The translations under genes and the position numbers were made by a program. Source: G965218495 sp965218495 (GTDB lineage: Bacteria; Bacteroidota; Rhodothermia; Rhodothermales; Bin80). From it: a stretch of 64,000 bases of DNA. Below are positions 25,829-33,871 of this stretch, in pieces. Where the stretch lies: assembly GCA_965218495.1 (NCBI GenBank), contig OZ244626.1, positions 3,968,001 to 4,032,000 of the forward strand. The letters are read 5' to 3'. The notes beneath the pieces were generated by a model. The model was not told where the DNA came from and made no database searches. It worked only from the letters and a program-made list of their open reading frames with translations. Numbering within the stretch: position 1 is the stretch's first letter; each line of letters opens with the position of its first letter.

Positions 25829-27019
25829 ATGTCACTTTCTCGCTGCATGGCACTGAGTGTCGTAATCCTTGCGGCTCCAGTGGGCTGCAATGCGCCCGGC
25901 ACCATAGCCCGAAGGGCTGCCCCTTCCCCTCTGGACACAGCAGAAGCATTTGCACGCATCGACTCGCTAGTAGAGGCTTTTATAGGGCAGCAGGCTTTTC
26001 CGGGCGCGGCCGTAGCCATTGGGCAGCGCGGGGTGATTCACAAACTGACAGGGTATGGTGCCTATACGTACGAATCCGACGTTGCAACCACGCCCCGGTC
26101 CGTGTTTGATTTGGCGTCGCTGACCAAGGTCATTGCAACCACTACGGCCACGATGCTGCTGTATGAAGAAGATCTATTGGACCTTGATGCGCCCGTACGC
26201 TCATACCTGCCCAAATTCGACAGCCCCGACAAGGCAGGCATCACGATTCGCCAGCTGCTTACGCATACGGGCGGCTTTACACCCTTCCGCACATTCTATG
26301 CCGAAGGCGTCTTGACGCGTGAAGCCATCATCGACTCGATCTTTGCCATCCCGCTTGATTCAAGCCCCGGAAAGGAGTACCGATACAGCGACTTTGGCAT
26401 GATCACCCTTGTCCTTGTAATGGAAGCAATCACCGGGCAGGACTTTGCTACGTATGCAGCCGAGAACATCTTCGCGCCGCTTGGCATGACGGCGACCGGC
26501 TTTAGGGGCACCGACACGCCGGATCCCTCGGTGGTACCTACAGAGCTTGATGACTACTTCCGGCATCGCCTGGTACAAGGCGAAGTCCATGACGAGAATG
26601 CTTGGATCTTAGGTGGCACGGCAGGCCATGCGGGCCTGTTTTCCTCGGCGGAAGATGTCGCTGGGTTTGCCGCGATGATGGCACAGAGTGGGTATTATGA
26701 AAGTGGTCTTTTCCTTAACCCGGCAACTGTGGAGTACTTCACTACAGTCGTGGACACCACCGTTTCGTCGCGCGCGCTAGGATGGGACACCAAAAACACA
26801 GACAAGCCATCTTCTGCGGGTGACTACTTCGGTCTGCGCAGCTTTGGCCACACCGGCTTCACTGGCACTTCCCTCTGGATCGACCCGGACACTGGTCTTT
26901 ATGTTATTCTGCTGACCAATCGCGTCTACCCTACTCGCGAGAACGGCCTGGTTAGCGAGTTGCGTCCACTGGTCGCAGACCTGGCCTACAGGGGACTGGC
27001 CGCGACTCCCCTGGACTGA
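25829..27019 (+). CDS. Serine hydrolase of the beta-lactamase class C/penicillin-binding fold
   Basis: A 396-residue exported protein. The N-terminus MSLSRCMALSVVILAAPVGC looks like a signal peptide with a possible but imperfect lipobox. The catalytic SxxK is in FDLASLTKVIATTT, the second motif YxD/N is YSDFGMITL, and the third region is HTGFTGTSLWIDPD (KTG replaced by HTG). This is typical of carboxylesterase/DD-peptidase-like members rather than true beta-lactamases. A role in cell-wall turnover or ester hydrolysis in the periplasm is inferred. The ATG at 25829 is chosen because it starts the signal peptide. Confidence 0.84.
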   Translation: MSLSRCMALSVVILAAPVGCNAPGTIARRAAPSPLDTAEAFARIDSLVEAFIGQQAFPGAAVAIGQRGVIHKLTGYGAYTYESDVATTPRSVFDLASLTKVIATTTATMLLYEEDLLDLDAPVRSYLPKFDSPDKAGITIRQLLTHTGGFTPFRTFYAEGVLTREAIIDSIFAIPLDSSPGKEYRYSDFGMITLVLVMEAITGQDFATYAAENIFAPLGMTATGFRGTDTPDPSVVPTELDDYFRHRLVQGEVHDENAWILGGTAGHAGLFSSAEDVAGFAAMMAQSGYYESGLFLNPATVEYFTTVVDTTVSSRALGWDTKNTDKPSSAGDYFGLRSFGHTGFTGTSLWIDPDTGLYVILLTNRVYPTRENGLVSELRPLVADLAYRGLAATPLD

Positions 27020-27073
27020 GGAACTTTTGGACGACGCGGGGTTTTCTTGGAGGATGTAAGTCAACAGGATTTC

Positions 27074-27379
27074 ATGCCTACGTATATCTATCGTCGTGAG
27101 GACGGCACTACGTTTGAACGCTTCCAGCGGATAACGGCCAACCCTCTTACTGAATGCCCAACGACGCATCAAAAGGTTCGCCGCGTCATCTCTGGAGGCA
27201 CCGGGTTTATATTGAAAGGTTCTGGCTTCTACAAGACGGACTACGCTTCCAATGGCAACGGCACTACCAGCAGCAATGGACAAGCAGCCGAAGGCGAGGA
27301 CATCACCGCCGAAAAGTCATCCGTGACGAAGGCAGAGGCTGGCAACGTGGAGGCCGACACCGAAAAAACCGCGGAATAG
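27074..27379 (+). CDS. FmdB-like small protein with degenerate zinc ribbon
   Basis: A 101-residue protein of the FmdB 'putative regulatory' family. The N-terminal domain reads MPTYIYRREDGTTFERFQRI, then PLTECPTTHQKVRRVISGG and GFILKGSGFYKTDY, all recognisable family motifs. Three of the four zinc Cys are gone: position 8 is Arg, position 11 Gly and position 31 Thr, and only C28 remains. A charged low-complexity tail follows. An AGGA ribosome binding site stands before the ATG at 27074; an upstream in-frame start at 27047 is less like the family. The function of the family is not established. Confidence 0.83.
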   Translation: MPTYIYRREDGTTFERFQRITANPLTECPTTHQKVRRVISGGTGFILKGSGFYKTDYASNGNGTTSSNGQAAEGEDITAEKSSVTKAEAGNVEADTEKTAE

Positions 27380-27388
27380 CGCCAAGCC

Positions 27389-28138
27389 CTAAACCGCTGC
27401 CTGTCCTGCCCTGACGATCGCAGCAAAGGACTCCCCGCTTAGGCTGGCGCCTCCAATAAGGCCGCCGTCAACGTCGGGTAGGCTGACAAGGTCAGCGGCG
27501 TTTGCGGGTTTCATGCTGCCCCCGTAAAGAATCTGGATGTCGGCCGCTCCGGCTTTGCCGAATTGGCCCACCAGGAGCGTCCTGATGTAGGCATGCATGG
27601 ATTGGGCCTGATCTGAGGTCGCTGTCTCGCCTGTCCCAATAGCCCACACTGGTTCGTATGCAATTACCAGCGAATCAGCATTCTCAACGTCCTTTAGCGC
27701 ACCCCGGACCTGTGTTCCCACGACCTGGCGCTCACGGCCTGCCTTCCGTTCGGCAAACACCTCACCCACGCAGATTATTGGGATCAGCCCAAAGGTCAGT
27801 GCCCGTCGCACCTTCGCACTAACGAGGGCATCGGTCTCGCCGAAGTTCTGCCGGCGCTCGGAGTGCCCCAATATCACGTAATGGCACCCAACTGAGGCCA
27901 GCATCGCCCCAGAGACTTCACCTGTATAGGCCCCAGATATTTCGGTATGCATGTTCTGCGCTCCCAGCCTGACGGGCGTGCCGTGCAGCGCGTCCCTTAC
28001 TGCGGTCAGGTGCACAAAAGGCGGACATACAGCCACATGTACACTTCCAGGATCGCCCACCCCGGTGCATACATCCTGCGCAAGACTGGACGCCGATACG
28101 GCGTCTGTATTCATCTTCCAGTTTCCTGCAATCAGCAT
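27389..28138 (-). CDS. tpiA: Triosephosphate isomerase
   Basis: A 249-residue TIM-barrel enzyme interconverting dihydroxyacetone phosphate and glyceraldehyde-3-phosphate. Visible are the substrate lysine in MLIAGNWKMNT, the catalytic histidine in YVILGHSERRQNFGET, the catalytic glutamate in VIAYEPVWAIGTGETATS (flexible loop 6), and the phosphate-binding LYGGSMKPANAADL and GGLIGGASL loops. It is convergent with the FmdB-like gene, 9 bp apart. Confidence 0.97.
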   Translation of the reverse strand: MLIAGNWKMNTDAVSASSLAQDVCTGVGDPGSVHVAVCPPFVHLTAVRDALHGTPVRLGAQNMHTEISGAYTGEVSGAMLASVGCHYVILGHSERRQNFGETDALVSAKVRRALTFGLIPIICVGEVFAERKAGRERQVVGTQVRGALKDVENADSLVIAYEPVWAIGTGETATSDQAQSMHAYIRTLLVGQFGKAGAADIQILYGGSMKPANAADLVSLPDVDGGLIGGASLSGESFAAIVRAGQAAV

Positions 28139-28499
28139 TTTCGCGTACTCCTGTCTGGTAGGAATCTGATGGACTGTGCAACCGATTGAGCCCGCAATTG
28201 GCTACCTGCGGCGCGGCCGCAAGGTACATATTCAATGGCAATCCGCACCATAGCGGTCGTTGTTGCGGCCTCAATCCAGCTTATTAGGCAACCGGCCGTC
28301 TGGTCAGACACGCTCCTGTCGAATTCGCCGCCCAGTCCTGGTCGTCCTGCCCCACTCGCGGGCATTTATGAGGACTACTGTTCACGGGGCCTATTGATGT
28401 GGCGTCACCAGGGAGCCATGTTCTGCAACCCCAGCGGCGGTGGCCAAGGCCGCCCGTAGAACGCTGGACCCTTCCCGGCTGTCTTCAAAGTGCAGTGAT
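28139..28499. other. 361-bp gap between tpiA and the TlpA-like gene
   Basis: No supportable gene. A 74-codon plus-strand frame (28235-28459) starts with a hydrophobic stretch but has no recognised family or ribosome binding site. The gap should hold the tpiA promoter near its right-hand side of the tpiA start. Confidence 0.4.
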
Positions 28500-29840
28500 C
28501 TACTGCGCGCCCACTAAATCCAGATAGATTGCGGCCATGGCATTGCCTACGTACTTGGCCCTGATCGTGCCCTCGGGATCGATCAGGAATCGTGTAGGAA
28601 GCACGTTGATGTTATATAGTGGCGCCAGACCCGCAGGGGTGATCGCATGGCGCCCTGGAATGTCACGCAAGTCAAAGAACGCCTCGTTGATCAGCGTGTC
28701 CGGCACCATGGAAATCGACACAATCTCCAAGGCTGGAGCATCAGCGTACAACGCACTGCGCCCCTCAAGCTCGCGCTCATACACGTCGTCTTGCGGGTGA
28801 TAGAACTCAACAAGCACAAACTGACCAAGAAGGCCCGAAAGGTGCAGCGAGTCCCCTTTCATGTCGCGTAACGAAAACAAAGGTGCATCCTTGCCTGGGA
28901 TCAGATGCTCCAACTCATAGATCGCCCGGCTGCCCCATTCCTCGTACGGCGTATCCGCATACTTCTCCTTGTATGTGCGAGCCAAATCCAAAGCTATACC
29001 GTACTGCATGCTGTCCAGGCGCGCGGCAATGACTTCGAATTCCAACGTGCTGCGCTGAAGCGCTGTCACGGCCTTCGCAGCAAACTCCTCTAGCAGCGCC
29101 ACGGCCGCTTCCTGCCCCGCAAGGCGTGACTGGGCGGTCCGTGCGGCCTGGGCGACCTCAACGTAGTTGATGTTTTCCGGTGGAATCTGCAATGCCCGCG
29201 CAAGCGCAAGGGAATCGTCCCAGCTTGTAGCTATGGATACCGCTTCAGCCACCGCCACTTCACCACCCATGGTTCCTGGAAACGTGTTTTGCATGCCCCA
29301 CAAGATCGCGCTCGTTTGGCGAACCAGATTGGCCACCTTGTTCTCGTCATACTCACCACTTTGCACCAGCTCAAGGAGACGCAGCCGGTGCTGCGCTGTT
29401 GTGTTCTCGTACGCCACCCAGGCGGAGTTTTCCATTGACCGGATGCGAAGCGGGCGGTTACCCATCGGAAAAACTGCCGTTACAGTCGCGGAGTCTCCCT
29501 CCGCCACTGCTAAAGCAGCCAGCGTCAATATCTGACCGCGCCGGCTGACCACGAGTGAATACCGACCACGCGCTGGCGCAGCCACGTTAACCTTGAAACT
29601 GCCCGTGCTGTCGGTGACGCCATATCCCAACGTGTCGGGCTCGCCGTCGACATCCACCGCCACCAGTACCTCGAAGCCACGGTAGTCCTTGGTAGGATCA
29701 ATCGCAGGGTCGACAGTAAAGACGCCCGTCAGGACACTGTGGATCTCCGACCCCTCCGTTGCCACGTCCTGCTGCGCGCACGCAGGCACCGTCAACACGC
29801 CCAACAAGAGGAACGCAAAAAGCTTCTGATTCACATTCAT
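28500..29840 (-). CDS. Exported TlpA-like thioredoxin-fold protein lacking the CxxC site
   Basis: A 446-residue envelope protein. A signal peptide (LFAFLLLGVLTVPACAQQ; signal or lipoprotein cleavage near C21) precedes an N-terminal carboxypeptidase-like beta domain and a helical middle. A TlpA/AhpC-type thioredoxin fold occupies about residues 317-446. The fold is recognisable from APLFSLRDMKGDSLHLSG, VLVEFYHPQDD and the cis-proline in NVLPTRFLIDPEGT (P415). The CxxC that should follow VEFY is HPQD (348-351), so thiol-disulfide chemistry is excluded. Its ATG overlaps the gatB stop by 4 nt, so it is translationally coupled to gatB. The role is unknown. Confidence 0.8.
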   Translation of the reverse strand: MNVNQKLFAFLLLGVLTVPACAQQDVATEGSEIHSVLTGVFTVDPAIDPTKDYRGFEVLVAVDVDGEPDTLGYGVTDSTGSFKVNVAAPARGRYSLVVSRRGQILTLAALAVAEGDSATVTAVFPMGNRPLRIRSMENSAWVAYENTTAQHRLRLLELVQSGEYDENKVANLVRQTSAILWGMQNTFPGTMGGEVAVAEAVSIATSWDDSLALARALQIPPENINYVEVAQAARTAQSRLAGQEAAVALLEEFAAKAVTALQRSTLEFEVIAARLDSMQYGIALDLARTYKEKYADTPYEEWGSRAIYELEHLIPGKDAPLFSLRDMKGDSLHLSGLLGQFVLVEFYHPQDDVYERELEGRSALYADAPALEIVSISMVPDTLINEAFFDLRDIPGRHAITPAGLAPLYNINVLPTRFLIDPEGTIRAKYVGNAMAAIYLDLVGAQ

Positions 29841-31288
29841 GGCTTACGTGCGTCTAGAACCCGGAAAAGTAATGCGCGTACGCGCTTAGGATCCGGTGAT
29901 CCGTCAAATCGACGCATCACCTGACCAATGAAAAAACCGATAATCGACCTCTTGCCAGCCAAGTACAGCTGCACCTGCTTAGGATGGTCCGCCAGCACCT
30001 GCCTTACGGCTGGAAGCAATGCCTGATCATCCGATACCTGCAGCAACCGGTGCTTGGCGGCAACATCAACTGCAGCGCCACTATGGCTTTTCAGGAGCAG
30101 GAAGAGCTTTTGTGCACCCGTGGAGCTGATGTCACCCGCCATGCGCAGGTGCACGAGCCCGGCAAGACGCTTGGCGCTGATCGCAAAGCCGGCCTCGGGG
30201 CTCGCCTTCAATTCGCGCATGACATCACCCATAACCAGATTGGAGACAGCCTTGGCACATGCGCTGGTATCTGCGGCTTCTGAATTTGCCTCCAGCGCGC
30301 CAAGTGCCGCCTCAAAGTAGTCCGCCACCGACCGCTCTTCTGTAAGGACGCGAGCATCGTATCCCGGCAGGCCAAGCACTTCCAAGTACCTCCGACTGCG
30401 AGCATCCGGCAATTCAGGCAAAGCGGCCGCAATGGCCGCGCGCATCTCCTGCGTCACCACTACCGGTGGCAAGTCTGGATCCGGAAAATACCGGTAGTCG
30501 TGCGCTTGCTCCTTTGAACGCATCAGTCGCGTTTCCTGCCGGTCGGGATCCCACAGCAAAGTCTGCTCCTCTATGGTGCCGCCCGCCTGAACTATATGAA
30601 CCTGTCGCGCAACCTCATGATCAATGGCACGCTCCACATGGCGAAACGAGTTCATATTCTTGATCTCGGTCTTGACACCAAGCTTCGTGCTACCTGCCTT
30701 TCGAATAGATACGTTCGCGTCACAGCGCAGCGATCCCTCCTCCATGTTGCCATCACTGACGCCGAGGTAGCGGACAAGCTGCCGCATCTTCTGCATAAAG
30801 ACGCTTGCCTCATGCGCCGATCGCAAATCGGGCTCAGTCACGATTTCCAGCAGGGGCACGCCGCACCGGTTAAGGTCTAAGAGCGTCGCCTCCGGATCCT
30901 GATCATGCAGGCTCTTGCCGGCATCCTCTTCAATGTGTATCCGTGTCAGGCGGATTGGCCGCCCGATGTCCACACTACCCGCCGTACAGATCGGATCTTC
31001 ATACTGTGAGAGCTGGTACCCCTTCGGAAGGTCTGGATAGAAATAGTGCTTGCGGGCCATCACGCTCCTCTCGGCGATGCGGCAATTCGTGGCCAGCCCC
31101 AGGCGCACGGCAAATTCGACTACACGCCGATTCAGCACAGGCAGCGTCCCGGGATGGCCCAGGCTCACGGGGTCCACATGCCGATTGGGCAGTGCACCAA
31201 ATGACGCGGAATCCGGGCTGAAGGCCTTCGACCGGGTCTGCAGCTGGCAATGTACTTCCAGACCGATGACCGCTTCGTAAGGGCCCAT
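29837..31288 (-). CDS. gatB: Asp-tRNA(Asn)/Glu-tRNA(Gln) amidotransferase subunit B
   Basis: A 483-residue subunit of the GatCAB amidotransferase, which amidates mischarged Glu-tRNA(Gln) and Asp-tRNA(Asn). The N-terminal kinase-like domain shows YEAVIGLEVHCQLQTRSKAF, ARKHYFYPDLPKGYQLSQYE, DLNRCGVPLLEIVTEPDLRS, SLRCDANVSIRK and KTEIKNMNSFRHVERAI. The C-terminal tail domain ends with FFIGQVMRRFDGSPDPKRVR. gatA and gatC are not nearby, which is usual in Bacteroidota-like genomes. It lies 24 bp downstream of bcp. Confidence 0.96.
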   Translation of the reverse strand: MGPYEAVIGLEVHCQLQTRSKAFSPDSASFGALPNRHVDPVSLGHPGTLPVLNRRVVEFAVRLGLATNCRIAERSVMARKHYFYPDLPKGYQLSQYEDPICTAGSVDIGRPIRLTRIHIEEDAGKSLHDQDPEATLLDLNRCGVPLLEIVTEPDLRSAHEASVFMQKMRQLVRYLGVSDGNMEEGSLRCDANVSIRKAGSTKLGVKTEIKNMNSFRHVERAIDHEVARQVHIVQAGGTIEEQTLLWDPDRQETRLMRSKEQAHDYRYFPDPDLPPVVVTQEMRAAIAAALPELPDARSRRYLEVLGLPGYDARVLTEERSVADYFEAALGALEANSEAADTSACAKAVSNLVMGDVMRELKASPEAGFAISAKRLAGLVHLRMAGDISSTGAQKLFLLLKSHSGAAVDVAAKHRLLQVSDDQALLPAVRQVLADHPKQVQLYLAGKRSIIGFFIGQVMRRFDGSPDPKRVRALLFRVLDARKP

Positions 31289-31312
31289 GCTGCAAGTTCT
31301 GACCGGACCGGA

Positions 31313-31771
31313 CTACGCTCCGAATGCCTTCAGCACCTCGTCCGCGTGCCCCGACAACTTGGGACGCCTGAAGATGTGATGGATCACGCCGTCCTCATTG
31401 ATCAGAAACGTGGTTCGCTTAACTCCCAGGAACGTGCGCCCATACATCTTTTTCTCGCCCCATACGCCGTATTCCTGCATGATCCTCTTATCCGTGTCGG
31501 CGATCAACAAGAAGGGTAGCTGATGTTTGCTGGCAAATCTCTTATGCGAAGCCACGCTGTCTCCTGACACCCCGAGAACCTCGACTCCGTGTGCATTGAG
31601 CTGCGGAATGTGGTCGCGCAGGTTACAGGCTTGCATGGTGCATCCAGGCGTGTTGTCCTTCGGATAGAAAAAAAGCACAACCTTTCTTCCGTTGTAATCC
31701 GAAAGGTTGACGACTGCGCCGTGTTGCGCCTCTGCAGCAAAGTTGGGAGCCTTGTCACCGGCTTGCAGCAT
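31313..31771 (-). CDS. bcp: Thioredoxin-dependent peroxiredoxin (Bcp/PrxQ)
   Basis: A 152-residue peroxidase that reduces hydrogen peroxide and organic peroxides. The PrxQ motif FYPKDNTPGCTMQACNLRD has the peroxidatic C44 and the resolving C49, the alpha2-helix type seen in E. coli Bcp. The ATG at 31771 begins MLQAGDKAPNF, the expected family N-terminus; an upstream start at 31816 would add 15 unrelated residues. gatB follows on the same strand. Confidence 0.93.
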   Translation of the reverse strand: MLQAGDKAPNFAAEAQHGAVVNLSDYNGRKVVLFFYPKDNTPGCTMQACNLRDHIPQLNAHGVEVLGVSGDSVASHKRFASKHQLPFLLIADTDKRIMQEYGVWGEKKMYGRTFLGVKRTTFLINEDGVIHHIFRRPKLSGHADEVLKAFGA

Positions 31772-31897
31772 AGATCGACAAACTAGACCTGGAGTTGATG
31801 GCGGCTGTGCGACCACTGAGGGTCGGTGCGGATGAATGCCTGCGCGCTACTAAAGATCCGATCTCCTGCCGCGCACCCCTGCCATCTCGGCGATTAG

Positions 31898-33871
31898 TCA
31901 GTAGTCCAACAGCGCTTTGAGCGTTGGGCGCAACTTCGGCAGCGCAGAGAACACCTCTGTCTCCAAATTGATCGAAAACGGCACCGGCAAGTCCTCTGCC
32001 GCTACTCGCATGGGCGGTGCATCCAACATCGTAAACCCAGACTGGCTGATCTCAGCAGCCACTTCCGCGCCGAACCCGCACGTTGCCGTCGCTTCGTGCA
32101 GCACCAATAGGCGATTGGTCTTGCCAACAGACGCCATAACGGCTTCCCGGTCCCAAGGCACCAGAGTCCGCAAATCGACCACCTCAACCTGCGCGCCAAG
32201 AGTCGATTCTATATGCTCGGATTCGGCAAGAGCCCACTGGACGCCGAGCCCGTAGGTCACAATCGTAGCATCAGTCCCTGGACGCGCTATGCGCGCTACA
32301 CCCAGTGGCGTACGGTAGGCAAGCGACGGCACTTCCCCTCGCACCGACCGATACAAATGCTTGTGCTCGAAGAAGAGTACGGGATTGGGGTCCGCGACAG
32401 CTGCCATCAGCAACCCCTTTGCGTCGTGCGGCGTCGCCGGCACTGCCACCTTAAGGCCCGGTACGTGGCAAAACCACGCCTCCTTGCTCTGCGAATGGAA
32501 TGGCCCCGCGCCAATATGCCCACCGTACGGTGCCCGGATAGTGACGTTAAGCGGCGCACCCCAACGGTAGTGTGTCGTTGCGAGGTTGTTGACAATCTGG
32601 TTAAAGCCACACGCGATGAAGTCCGCATACTGCATCTCAACCACGGGTCGCAGACCTTCCAGTGCCAACCCGATCGCAGCGCCTATGGCGCCGCTTTCGA
32701 TGATGGGCGTGTTCCGTACACGCAAGGCGCCGAATTCCTCCAAAAGGCCCTCGGAAACCTTGAATACCCCGCCATACTCGGCGATGTCCTGGCCCAATAG
32801 CAGCACCCGCTCGTCTTCTTCCATTGCTTGTCGCAGGCCCTCGCTTATGGCGTCAATGTAGCGGGCTATGCGCGTAGGGCCAGCGGGACCTGACTTAATC
32901 GCGGGTGCTGCCGCGAAGACTGCTTTTCGTTCTGCCTGCGGTGTACTGTCCACGGTCCCCTGCGCAAGTGCGTATTCTGATGCGGCCTCTACCTCGCCCT
33001 GCTGCGCCTGGCGAACACCGTCAATCTCCGCACGCGTCATGATTCCGTCAGCTTCGAGATACGCTGCGAAGCGATCAACCGGATCCTTTTCCGCCCACTC
33101 TTCCACTACGGAATGCGGGACGTATCCTGTGCCTGAGGCCTCCTCGTGCCCCCGCCGCCGAAAGGTCTTCATCTCGAGAAGCGTCGGCCCCTCCCCTGCC
33201 CGTGCGCGCGCTGCAGCGCGACGTACGGCAGGGATTACCGCGAGGATGTCATTCCCATCCACTACCTCGCCAAGCATTCCATAGCCCGATGCGGCCTGCG
33301 CAATGTCTTCGATCGGCACCGCCTCCCTGGTTGGAGTCGAAAGGCCGTAGCCGTTGTTTTCGACCACAAAGACAACGGGCAGGTTCCAAAGACCCGCCAG
33401 GCTCAAAGCCTCATGAAAGTCCCCTTCGCGCGTAGCGCCGTCCCCGCAAAAGGGCATCGCCAAGTAGTCTTCTCCCCGCAGCTGCGCAGCCTGGGCTATT
33501 CCGCACGCTACCGGTAACATCGCACCCAAGTGCGAAATCATCCCGACAATTCGCCGACTGGGCAACCCGAAATGAAAGGTCCGATCCCGTCCCTTGGTGT
33601 ACCCGCCGGATCGCCCCATCAGCTGACAGAACAGCGGCCTCAGCGGCACACCCCGCGTCGTCCACACTCCGAGGTTGCGGTGCAGCGGCAAAATCACGTC
33701 CCGGTCCTTGGCTGCCCAAACACACCCCACTGCAATTGCTTCCTGCCCGTACCCGCTGAACCACTTGGAGATGCGGTTCTGCCGGATGAGACGCAGCATG
33801 CGTTCTTCGATGGCGCGCGGTAGCTCCAGCGCGCGGTGCAGCGCGCGGAGCTCCTGTGGTTTCCACGTCAT
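31898..33871 (-). CDS. Fused E1 alpha-beta subunits, branched-chain 2-oxoacid/pyruvate dehydrogenase type
   Basis: A 657-residue thiamine-diphosphate enzyme combining E1-alpha (residues about 1-320) and E1-beta (about 335-657) in one chain. The alpha part has the ThDP motif FCGDGATREGDFHEALSLAG ending NLPVVFVVENNGYGLS, and the beta part has EYGGVFKVSEGL, IIESGAIGAAIGLALEGLRP and YADFIACGFNQIVNNLA. It decarboxylates a branched-chain 2-oxoacid or pyruvate and passes the acyl group to an E2 lipoamide. E2 and E3 genes are not in the window. The substrate is undecided; fused E1 of this kind in Bacteroidota is usually annotated as 2-oxoisovalerate dehydrogenase. It overlaps the preceding glycosyltransferase gene by 4 nt. 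Confidence 0.88.
   Translation of the reverse strand: MTWKPQELRALHRALELPRAIEERMLRLIRQNRISKWFSGYGQEAIAVGCVWAAKDRDVILPLHRNLGVWTTRGVPLRPLFCQLMGRSGGYTKGRDRTFHFGLPSRRIVGMISHLGAMLPVACGIAQAAQLRGEDYLAMPFCGDGATREGDFHEALSLAGLWNLPVVFVVENNGYGLSTPTREAVPIEDIAQAASGYGMLGEVVDGNDILAVIPAVRRAAARARAGEGPTLLEMKTFRRRGHEEASGTGYVPHSVVEEWAEKDPVDRFAAYLEADGIMTRAEIDGVRQAQQGEVEAASEYALAQGTVDSTPQAERKAVFAAAPAIKSGPAGPTRIARYIDAISEGLRQAMEEDERVLLLGQDIAEYGGVFKVSEGLLEEFGALRVRNTPIIESGAIGAAIGLALEGLRPVVEMQYADFIACGFNQIVNNLATTHYRWGAPLNVTIRAPYGGHIGAGPFHSQSKEAWFCHVPGLKVAVPATPHDAKGLLMAAVADPNPVLFFEHKHLYRSVRGEVPSLAYRTPLGVARIARPGTDATIVTYGLGVQWALAESEHIESTLGAQVEVVDLRTLVPWDREAVMASVGKTNRLLVLHEATATCGFGAEVAAEISQSGFTMLDAPPMRVAAEDLPVPFSINLETEVFSALPKLRPTLKALLDY

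Noticed and set aside
25829..27019. Calling the serine hydrolases at 25829 and 41736 beta-lactamases (antibiotic resistance)
   Set aside because: The YxN and KTG motifs are altered in the manner of esterase/DD-peptidase members (YSDFG with HTG; YSVA with WAG), so the fold supports only a general serine hydrolase call.
28235..28459. 74-codon plus-strand frame between tpiA and the TlpA-like gene
   Set aside because: Hydrophobic start but no ribosome binding site, family or neighbour logic; left as non-coding.
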